Assembly: GCA_945868825.1 (NCBI GenBank) | Contig: CAMBMM010000004.1 | Span: 62,001 to 126,000 of the forward strand | Origin: Sphingobacterium thalpophilum | Lineage (GTDB): Bacteria > Bacteroidota > Bacteroidia > Sphingobacteriales > Sphingobacteriaceae | Length of the DNA stretch: 64,000 nucleotides | Reading direction: 5' to 3' | Shown: one piece after another, positions 16,556 to 23,140 of the stretch | Layout: every line of letters starts with the position of its first letter | Numbering within the stretch: the first letter of the stretch is position 1 | The notes under the pieces: generated by a model | Told to the model about the DNA's origin: nothing | Databases searched by the model: none | The model's input: only the letters and a program-made list of their open reading frames with translations | Translations under genes and position numbers: made by a program

Positions 16556-18301
16556 ATGAACTATCCTACCAAAATAGCTTTGTTTATGGCCTTATTCCTG
16601 GCTTTCGAGTCAAATGCCCAAGAGAAGAAGAAACCTATCTCTATTGGTGGCGATATGGGTATTTGGTATGACGGTTATGGGCTCAATAAAGCTCCAAGCT
16701 CGTCTGTGCCTGATTTTTATCAGGCCCGTCGCCCATCCAACCTCTTCCGGTATTCCTTTAATCCAACTATCGCTGTTGGCAAATGGAACATTCCGCTTAA
16801 CTTCAACTTTAGTCCGATGCAAACCAATTTAACTACCCCTTCTACTTCTTTAGGTGGTAAACAAAGCATCTGGCAGTTTTTAACTAATCCTGTGAATAAT
16901 TTTGGCATTCGCCCTAAAATTGGCACTACTGAGATCTTTCTGGGCACACAATACCTGAAATATAGTGATCTTAGTACCGGCGATCTAGGTGTGTTTGGTT
17001 ATGGCGTTAATTTGGCGCCTGGAAAATTTAGGATTAAGCTGTTTAATGGGGTATCGCAAAGACCTGTCAATTATCTGGCACCTACCATTATTCCATTATC
17101 AGATGGCGTGACTGGCGCTTACCAGCGCAATCAGTGGATGGGCCAGTTAGGTCTTGAAAAGGAAGGTAAATACTTTGCAGGCATCAACTTTGTTAAATCT
17201 ATTGACAAACTGAGTTCTATAAGCTCAGCGCCCTTGTCTCCCATTGATCCGCAGGAAAATATGGTCGTTAGCTTTTTAACCAAAGTTACTACAGATAAAG
17301 GCTGGAATTACCATGTAGAGCTAGGACAGAGTTTTTATACCCGGAATTTAAATACTCCGCTGTCATCCAGTCCGGTCGAAGATTTTAAGCCTTTTATCAG
17401 CTCCCATACTTCCACAAATAAAGATAATGCGGTAATGCTGGGTATTGCAAAAAAGGGAAAAGACTGGGAAGCAGGCGCCAAGTTCAATTATTACGGTGCA
17501 GGGTATTATACAGCAGGCTACCCGTTTATGAACAACGACCGGATGGAATACCTGGCCAATACACGCTTTAATGCCTGGAAAAAGAAAATGAATGTAGTGG
17601 CCAGTATCGGCCAGCGCTTTGGCAATCTGAGCCGTATTTCCGGTCCCAGTCTAACCAAACAGATTATAGCCAATGTGAATGTGTTTACCCAGTTTACTGA
17701 CCGCTTCAGCATGAATACCAGCTTCAATAATTTTGGCTTTAATGTTCCAGGTTTTTTTGGATATAAAAGCGTAAGTAATGAGCTAAGCGTAAACCCTGCT
17801 TATGCCTGGATTAATAGTGAAATGAGCCATTTGATAAGCGGTACTTATACCTGGAGCAAGTATGATGAAACAACTTTAAACGTAATGACCAACAACAATA
17901 CTCAAACTGCTCTAATTCTTTACGTTCCCACATTTTTTAACAAAAAAATCAGTCCGGATTTTAGCCTGATGTGGTTCAGAAACACGGCCCCTTCCATTAC
18001 CCTAAACCTGCTAAGCGCTACCAGCGGAGTGACCTGGGAACCTGCCCCAAAAATTAACCTGAAGGCGCAGTTACAATATAACCTAAGCACTATGGCACCG
18101 TTTACGGCCAATAAACATCTATTGGCTACCAGCGGTTTTGACTGGGACATTTACAAAAAGCTAACCTGGCAATTTTCAATGACCGTAAATTTATACCGTT
18201 TCGGTACCGAATTGCCCGGAAGTTTGTTTACGCCGGCTTATTCAGGTAGTCCGGGATATTCAGAAAGTACGCTTAGAACAGGTCTTCAATACAAATTTTA
18301 G
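16556..18301 (+). CDS. Outer-membrane beta-barrel protein, unknown family (cassette gene 3)
   Basis: 581 aa with a signal peptide (KIALFMALFLAFESNAQ). The rest is alternating amphipathic strands rich in aromatic and Gly/Asn residues (FRYSFNPTIAVGKWNIPLNF, FFGYKSVSNELSV, INLKAQLQYNLST). It ends in the strand LRTGLQYKF with a terminal Phe, the classic signal for barrel insertion by BAM. It is larger than the PorP/SprF barrels of T9SS clusters (about 300-340 aa) and I see no plug domain. Leucine codon CTG is frequent: by rough hand count about 14 of 50, against about 3 of 30 in tatD. Context suggests a pore or anchor for the two large secreted proteins; that is inference. Confidence 0.75.
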   Translation: MNYPTKIALFMALFLAFESNAQEKKKPISIGGDMGIWYDGYGLNKAPSSSVPDFYQARRPSNLFRYSFNPTIAVGKWNIPLNFNFSPMQTNLTTPSTSLGGKQSIWQFLTNPVNNFGIRPKIGTTEIFLGTQYLKYSDLSTGDLGVFGYGVNLAPGKFRIKLFNGVSQRPVNYLAPTIIPLSDGVTGAYQRNQWMGQLGLEKEGKYFAGINFVKSIDKLSSISSAPLSPIDPQENMVVSFLTKVTTDKGWNYHVELGQSFYTRNLNTPLSSSPVEDFKPFISSHTSTNKDNAVMLGIAKKGKDWEAGAKFNYYGAGYYTAGYPFMNNDRMEYLANTRFNAWKKKMNVVASIGQRFGNLSRISGPSLTKQIIANVNVFTQFTDRFSMNTSFNNFGFNVPGFFGYKSVSNELSVNPAYAWINSEMSHLISGTYTWSKYDETTLNVMTNNNTQTALILYVPTFFNKKISPDFSLMWFRNTAPSITLNLLSATSGVTWEPAPKINLKAQLQYNLSTMAPFTANKHLLATSGFDWDIYKKLTWQFSMTVNLYRFGTELPGSLFTPAYSGSPGYSESTLRTGLQYKF

Positions 18302-18314
18302 AAAGTATTCTATA

Positions 18315-19214
18315 ATGAAAAAATACCATTTATTGTTAACTATAGCAATGTTCCTGATTGCTCAGGTGGCCAGGGCTCAAATCACTCTTAACCTTGCTTT
18401 AAACAATAGGCCACAGCCCTGGTTGTCTGATTGGGTAAATCCGGTTAACGGTCAGATGATTATCTCCTATATGATGGGACCGGCGCTGAATGATCCTTCC
18501 GTAAAATTAAAAACGACCCTTCTTGATGAGAGGGGAAGCATAATAGGTGTCTCGAATATTAATTCTGCACGAATATACACCTTAAGACCAGGAGTAAACC
18601 AGTTCAGCATAGCCGATGCACTCCAGCTGCAAAATTTAGCGTTGCAGGGAAATTTACAAAATCTGCTTCAACGTACTGGACGTTTAACTGCGGGTCAATA
18701 TCAATTAATGGTTGAAGTAATGAATACCAAGGGCGATGTTGTTCGGGCAATACAAACCCGTCCATTTTTTATCACTTCCTACCAGTTGCCTATTTTAATG
18801 CAGCCTGCCAGCGGAAGCAGCCTGGATGCCCACCTGGCTCAAAACATAATTATATTTCGTTGGACTAACTTAATACCCAGCTCCCAGGAGCTTATACAAT
18901 ACCGAGTACAGGTGTTTGAAATTCTGCCCGGACAAACAGCTATGCAGGCTTTTAGGGGTAATCGTCCTTTATTAGACGAACCAGCCATAAGAGGTACTAC
19001 ACAATATATCTGGCGGCCTAATTTGCCTATGTTGGATTCTACAGCCAACAAACAGTTTATCTGGACGGTACAAACACTCGATGCAGAGGGATTGCCCATC
19101 CCCGGAATGGATATGAACATCCAGGGAAGAAGTGAGCCGGCTATATTCAGTATTGTGAACCAAATGGGTACTATGGATATGAACAGGAAGAATGAAGATC
19201 CAATAAAACGCTGA
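18315..19214 (+). CDS. Exported two-domain protein with FnIII-like module (cassette gene 4)
   Basis: 299 aa. Signal peptide (LLTIAMFLIAQVARAQ). The N-terminal domain (about 22-150) opens with ITLNLALNNRPQPWLSDWV and ends LTAGQYQLMVEVMNTKGDVV. This layout reminds me of the TANFOR-type domain of Tannerella surface proteins, a low-confidence resemblance. Residues about 157-277 form an FnIII-like module (IIFRWTNLIPSSQELIQYRV, FIWTVQTLDAEGLPIPG) clearly related to the first module of the 685-aa protein. No lipobox. The stop and the next start share one base (TGATG), so translation is coupled with the OmpA-type gene. Probably periplasmic or surface-exposed and part of the same complex. Confidence 0.72.
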   Translation: MKKYHLLLTIAMFLIAQVARAQITLNLALNNRPQPWLSDWVNPVNGQMIISYMMGPALNDPSVKLKTTLLDERGSIIGVSNINSARIYTLRPGVNQFSIADALQLQNLALQGNLQNLLQRTGRLTAGQYQLMVEVMNTKGDVVRAIQTRPFFITSYQLPILMQPASGSSLDAHLAQNIIIFRWTNLIPSSQELIQYRVQVFEILPGQTAMQAFRGNRPLLDEPAIRGTTQYIWRPNLPMLDSTANKQFIWTVQTLDAEGLPIPGMDMNIQGRSEPAIFSIVNQMGTMDMNRKNEDPIKR

Positions 19215-20758
19215 TGAAACGTATAATCTGTATAATCTTACTGGCTTGTTTGGTTCCGCGGCTATCCGCCCAGGTTAATCAGGAAAAAAAGCCATCGACC
19301 CTAGTTTTCCATATTTTTTATAACGATTTTAAGACTGCTCAGTTAATGAGAACCACCTCGTTAAAGAATGTACTTGACAAAGGTCAATGGAGTAATATTG
19401 GCGATATGCAAATGGGGTTTGGGTTCAACTACCTGAAGGGAATCAGTAAGAAAATTGATGCGATTGCTACGCTCGATGGCAGTTCAACGGACTATCTTTT
19501 TAAGAATGGCAGCACCAATGGCAGCAGTAAATTTTTATTGGATGCCAATGCCGCACTGAATATAAAACTGCTTAGCGATAGTCATACACTTGTGCCATAC
19601 TTTTCAATTGGAGCCGGTCTTTCATCTTATAATGGCAAAACTGGGTTCTATATTCCTGGAGGAGTAGGGATACAGTTCAATTTATTTAACGAGGCCTTTC
19701 TTCTTACCAATATTCAATACAGATCTGCGTTAACTTCAACTGTAAATGATCATTTTTATTACTCGATTGGTGTAGGTACCAATATCGGCAAAAAGAAAAT
19801 AAAAGCTGTAAGAGTGGTAGAAGTAACAGCATTGCCCGAACCTGTGAAGAAAGAAATAATAATACCTTTCAGGGACATTGTTATTACTGTAATGGATGAA
19901 GCTACAGGACAGCCCTTACCCTATGTGGAGGTAGTTTTAAACGAACCTGGGGGCAAAAGACTAAGCGGTTCTACTGATGTGGATGGGAGAGTTACTTTCA
20001 ACAAATTGACACCCGGTGATTATACAGTTAGTGGTTTGCTTAACAATATCAATACATCTGTGCAGAATATTAAAAAAGGCAATTTTGAGACAAACGAGAA
20101 TCAAATTAACATTAAAATCACCCACAATGATCCAAGATATACACTTTCGGGTGTGGTCATTAATAAAACCAAAAATATTCCCGAAGTAGGGGTAGACGTG
20201 AATGTCACCAACGAAACTAAGCAAAGCATCATAACAAAACAAGGTCATGCAGGAAATGGCATTTTTAATGCACAATTAGAAGCAGAGAGCGACTTTACTC
20301 TTGTTGGCAAAAAGGCAGAGTATATCTCTACCATTGAAAGAATCAGTACAAAAGGATTGAACAGGAGTACAACATTATATATAAAACTGGAATTGGGCAT
20401 TGAAGAAGCAAAAGTCGGTCAAAGTATTGTGATGAATAATATTTATTATGAAGTTGGCAAAACAGACATCAATACTACTTTCTCAACTGATCTAGATAAA
20501 TTAATCCAATTCCTCAAGGATAATCCTGAAACAAGGCTTGAGATACAGGGTCATACAGATAATTCCGGAAGCCTGAGCCTGAACAACAAGCTAAGCCAGT
20601 ACAGGGCAAACAGTGTGGTAGATTATCTGACAAAAAATGGAATAAACAAGAGCCAACTAATTGCCAAAGGTTACGGGCCATCGTTGCCCGTTGCAGACAA
20701 TGCGACCGCTGAAGGAAGAAAAAAAAATAGAAGGGTTGTGATGAAAGTAATACAATAG
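19214..20758 (+). CDS. OmpA-family outer-membrane protein with two CarboxypepD_reg-like domains (cassette gene 5)
   Basis: 514 aa. Signal peptide (IICIILLACLVPRLSAQ). Residues about 25-200 look like a small beta-barrel. Residues about 222-290 (ITVMDEATGQPLPYVEVVL, TDVDGRVTFNKLTPGDY) and 308-390 (YTLSGVVINKTKNIPEVGV) form two carboxypeptidase-regulatory-like beta domains. Residues about 408-514 form the OmpA C-terminal peptidoglycan-binding domain (NNIYYEVGKTDI, EIQGHTDNSGS, IAKGYGPSLPVADN, RKKNRRVVMKV). It probably anchors the cassette's envelope complex to the cell wall. Its stop at 20756-20758 is followed in the same frame by a transposase remnant. Confidence 0.85.
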   Translation: MKRIICIILLACLVPRLSAQVNQEKKPSTLVFHIFYNDFKTAQLMRTTSLKNVLDKGQWSNIGDMQMGFGFNYLKGISKKIDAIATLDGSSTDYLFKNGSTNGSSKFLLDANAALNIKLLSDSHTLVPYFSIGAGLSSYNGKTGFYIPGGVGIQFNLFNEAFLLTNIQYRSALTSTVNDHFYYSIGVGTNIGKKKIKAVRVVEVTALPEPVKKEIIIPFRDIVITVMDEATGQPLPYVEVVLNEPGGKRLSGSTDVDGRVTFNKLTPGDYTVSGLLNNINTSVQNIKKGNFETNENQINIKITHNDPRYTLSGVVINKTKNIPEVGVDVNVTNETKQSIITKQGHAGNGIFNAQLEAESDFTLVGKKAEYISTIERISTKGLNRSTTLYIKLELGIEEAKVGQSIVMNNIYYEVGKTDINTTFSTDLDKLIQFLKDNPETRLEIQGHTDNSGSLSLNNKLSQYRANSVVDYLTKNGINKSQLIAKGYGPSLPVADNATAEGRKKNRRVVMKVIQ

Positions 20759-20872
20759 CATTTAACCAAGAACAAAGACAAAAAGATTCAGGAATCAAGA
20801 ACCAAGCGAAAATTCAGCTCTGAGGAAAAAATTCTCAAAAAAACAACAAACAAAAAACTATTTTACAAATAA
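20759..20872 (+). pseudogene. Transposase orfA N-terminal remnant (IS3-like), right copy
   Basis: Directly after the OmpA-type stop and in its frame, an open stretch reads IQESRTKRKFSSEEKI and then runs into low-complexity Lys/Asn/Thr codons until TAA at 20870-20872. The 37-bp core 20796-20832 matches 11204-11240 with one mismatch. Here the frame through TKRKFSSEEKI is intact, which supports the one-base loss inferred in the left copy. There is no start codon and nothing of the catalytic part. Confidence 0.6.
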
Positions 20873-20916
20873 TAATAAACCCCCTATTGCAAATTAACAA
20901 TTAATCACTTGGTTTG

Positions 20917-20952
20917 GTTTAACACTTGTCCAAATGAATTTGAAGACGTACA
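20917..20952 (-). repeat. Right terminal inverted repeat (36 bp)
   Basis: Reads GTTTAACACTTGTCCAAATG... on the plus strand and ends CGTACA; it is the inverted partner of 10616-10651 with three mismatches. The outer dinucleotides are TG and CA at the two element ends, as in IS3-family elements. Confidence 0.85.
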
Positions 20953-20991
20953 AGGTTTTTGTTCTTTTAAATTATACCAAAATATCACACA

Positions 20992-21014
20992 TTCAAGTCC
21001 CTCTTTCTCCGCCA
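20992..21014 (+). pseudogene. Duplicated 3' end of tRNA-Ser (23 nt)
   Basis: Matches tRNA-Ser 10515-10537 at 21 of 23 positions, from the T-loop through CCA. The two differences lie in the T-loop (TTCAAGT here, TTCGAAT in the tRNA), and both are plausible T-loops. No 5' part of a tRNA precedes it. It fits either an att-site duplication from integration into the tRNA or the remnant of a second tandem tRNA-Ser. Confidence 0.85.
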
Positions 21015-21026
21015 TTGTACGTTAAA

Positions 21027-21058
21027 GCCATCGTTTAAAAACGATGGTTTTTTTGTTT
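21027..21058 (+). terminator. Second copy of the tRNA-Ser terminator
   Basis: The hairpin has the same CCATCGTTT / AAACGATGG stem as 10550-10571, followed by a T run. The bases between the tRNA end and the hairpin differ between the two copies. Confidence 0.8.
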
Positions 21059-21125
21059 TTTAAAGTCTACAAATCCAAAAAATAGCCTCCAATTGCGTAA
21101 GTTTGTAGGGCTGTAAAGCCTACCT

Positions 21126-22097
21126 ATGATTAAACTGGACGCCCTTCAGAAACCCATTGCTGCTGAACTTAAAACTTTTGAGAAAAAGTTTAAAGAAGCA
21201 ATGAAGACGACCACCCCACTGCTCGATCGCATTACCCGCTATATACTTAAACGCAAGGGCAAGCAAATACGCCCCATGTTTGTACTCTCGGCTGCTAATT
21301 TTTGTGGTGGAATTACCGAGGCAAGCTACCGTGGAGCAGCTTTGGTAGAGTTGTTGCATACAGCTACTTTGGTGCACGACGATGTGGTGGACGATGCCTA
21401 CCAACGCCGAGGTTTTTTCTCTATAAATGCCCTTTGGAAAAATAAAATTGCCGTCTTGGTTGGCGATTATCTCCTGGCTAAAGGCCTATTGCTTTCTGTA
21501 AACAATGAAGACCATCGTTTGCTAAAAATTGTTTCGGAGGCGGTACAGCAAATGAGCGAAGGAGAACTTTTGCAATTAGAAAAAGCCCGAAAATTAGATA
21601 TTGATGAAGCCGTTTATTTTGAAGTGATACGTAAAAAAACCGCTTCGTTAATTGCCTCCTGCTGTGCCTGTGGCGCCGCTTCTGCCGGGGCCACCGAAGA
21701 AGAAATAGAACGCATGCGTTTATTTGGTGAAAAAATTGGCATTGCCTTTCAAATCAAAGACGATTTGTTTGATTTTGGATTTGACCAAATTGGCAAACCT
21801 TTAGGCATTGACATCAAAGAAAAGAAAATGACTTTGCCCTTGATTTATGCCTTGCAACAAAGCAATCGCTCCGAAAAAAGACGCATCATCAACATCATTA
21901 AAAACAAGAACGATGAGCCCAACCAAGTACAAATAGTGCTCGATTTTGTGCGCCAAAGTGGCGGCTTGGCCTATGCCGAAACACAAATGAAATGCTACCA
22001 ACAAGAAGCCTTCGATTTAATAGCCAATTTAGGTAGCGATACGCACCGCAACCATTTAGAAAACCTAGTTCTTTATACCACCCAACGTACGAATTAA
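21126..22097 (+). CDS. Trans-polyprenyl diphosphate synthase (long-chain, quinone side chain)
   Basis: 323 aa. Condenses isopentenyl diphosphate onto an allylic primer. First Asp-rich motif LVHDDVVDDAYQRRG near 78-92 and second Asp-rich motif IKDDLFDFG near 212-220. QIRPMFV and KKTASLIASCC are also family-typical. The length and alignment pattern favour the octaprenyl/heptaprenyl (menaquinone side chain) type over short-chain farnesyl synthases, but product length cannot be read safely by eye. The stop shares one base with the TerC start (TAATG), so the pair is coupled. Confidence 0.9.
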   Translation: MIKLDALQKPIAAELKTFEKKFKEAMKTTTPLLDRITRYILKRKGKQIRPMFVLSAANFCGGITEASYRGAALVELLHTATLVHDDVVDDAYQRRGFFSINALWKNKIAVLVGDYLLAKGLLLSVNNEDHRLLKIVSEAVQQMSEGELLQLEKARKLDIDEAVYFEVIRKKTASLIASCCACGAASAGATEEEIERMRLFGEKIGIAFQIKDDLFDFGFDQIGKPLGIDIKEKKMTLPLIYALQQSNRSEKRRIINIIKNKNDEPNQVQIVLDFVRQSGGLAYAETQMKCYQQEAFDLIANLGSDTHRNHLENLVLYTTQRTN

Positions 22098-23140
22098 TGA
22101 CTTCAGAATTTGTCTTTTTTGCCTGTTTTTTACTTTTTATTGGCTGCATGTTAGCCATTGATTTGGGTGTATTTAATAAAAAACAACATAGTGTAGGTTT
22201 TAAGGAAGCCGCTATAATGAGTGCCATTTGGGTGTCTTTTGCCCTAGGTTTTTATGTATTGCTCTTACTCAAAGGCGATATGCTCCATCAAATTCAATCT
22301 GCAGAACAGTTGCAGCAAGTTACCAAACTATATGGCCAAACAATTCCTTCAAATGTGCAAGATTTTGGTACGAGCTTACAGTATTACCGACAAAATTTAG
22401 CTCTCGAGTTTATTACCGGTTATGTGGTAGAATACGCCCTTTCGGTAGATAATATTTTTGTGATGGTACTTATTTTTTCAGCCTTTTCGGTTGAAGAAAA
22501 GTATTACCACCGGGTATTATTTTGGGGCATTATAGGTGCGCTTTGCTTGCGTTTTTTATTCATTTTTACCGGAGCGGTCCTCTTGGCTAAGTTTAGTTGG
22601 GTTGTGTATGTATTCGGTGCTTTTTTAATTTATACCGGAGCAGCTATGTTTTTAGGCCGAGATGAAGATGAATCCTTAGACCCAGAAAATCACAAAGTGG
22701 TTAAGTTTGCAGCCAAGTATTTTCCGGTAGCAACAGAGTATGGCGGCGGAAAGTTTATTATTAAGCAAGCAGGAAAATGGTTTATTACGCCCCTTTTTAT
22801 TGTGCTATTGGTGGTAGAGTTTACCGATTTGTTATTTGCCGTAGATTCTATTCCAGCTATTTTTTCGGTTACCAAAGATCCTTACATCGTATTCTTTTCT
22901 AATATTTTTGCCATTCTGGGCTTGCGATCTATGTTCTTTTTGCTGGTGAACATCATTCATAAATTTCAATACCTCAAAATCGGGCTTTCTATATTGCTGG
23001 TATTTATTGGATTTAAAATGTTGGCGCACAATTATTTAGTGCAAGTCGGATTTAATACTCTACATTCTTTAGTGGTTATTTTGCTTATTTTGAGTGCCAG
23101 TATAATCGCTTCTTTCTTATTTCCTAAGAAAGAGCGCTAA
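22097..23140 (+). CDS. TerC family integral membrane protein (Alx-like)
   Basis: 347 aa with about nine hydrophobic segments. TerC signatures: VEYALSVDNIFVMVLIF near 117-133 and the acidic-hydrophobic DLLFAVDSIPAIFSVTKDP near 236-254. A cytoplasmic loop carries DEDESLDPENHKV. Family members are linked to Mn2+ export and tellurite or pH response. No ter operon genes are near, so it is best called a TerC/Alx-type metal transporter. Coupled to the polyprenyl synthase by TAATG, and convergent with the GH3 gene with a 17-nt overlap. Confidence 0.88.
   Translation: MTSEFVFFACFLLFIGCMLAIDLGVFNKKQHSVGFKEAAIMSAIWVSFALGFYVLLLLKGDMLHQIQSAEQLQQVTKLYGQTIPSNVQDFGTSLQYYRQNLALEFITGYVVEYALSVDNIFVMVLIFSAFSVEEKYYHRVLFWGIIGALCLRFLFIFTGAVLLAKFSWVVYVFGAFLIYTGAAMFLGRDEDESLDPENHKVVKFAAKYFPVATEYGGGKFIIKQAGKWFITPLFIVLLVVEFTDLLFAVDSIPAIFSVTKDPYIVFFSNIFAILGLRSMFFLLVNIIHKFQYLKIGLSILLVFIGFKMLAHNYLVQVGFNTLHSLVVILLILSASIIASFLFPKKER

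Larger units (their letters stand above)
10616..20952. mobile_element. Relic composite transposon, about 10.3 kb, IS3-like ends, no working transposase
   Basis: Seen: 36-bp inverted repeats at 10616-10651 and 20917-20952 (33 of 36 positions match, termini 5'-TG...CA-3'), and inside them two same-orientation fragments of one transposase start region (11153-11265 and 20759-20872). The fragments enclose a five-gene operon. Known: IS3-family elements end in TG...CA and make 3-4-bp target duplications. Inferred: two IS copies formed a composite transposon and later lost most of their genes. The immediate flanks (TAG left, AGG right) do not match, so no target duplication is left. No integrase, relaxase or intact transposase is present. 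Leucine codon CTG is noticeably more frequent in parts of the interior than in flanking genes. Confidence 0.6.
20759..21125. other. 367-bp intergenic stretch at the right border of the accessory region
   Basis: It contains, in order: the transposase remnant (to 20872), a short AT-rich spacer, the right terminal inverted repeat (20917-20952), 39 bp of AT-rich sequence, a copy of the last 23 nt of tRNA-Ser (20992-21014), a tRNA-type terminator (21027-21058), and about 65 bp leading to the polyprenyl synthase gene. I see no protein-coding gene in it. Confidence 0.85.

Noticed and set aside
11359-20758. Standard T9SS adhesin locus (SprB/SprF type)
   Set aside because: No PorP/SprF-size barrel and no T9SS type A or B C-terminal domain could be recognised. 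The barrel is 581 aa and the cargo C-termini are Cys-rich and different.
10616-20952. Integrative conjugative element or prophage
   Set aside because: No integrase, relaxase, T4SS, capsid or replication gene is present; only transposase fossils and inverted repeats are seen.
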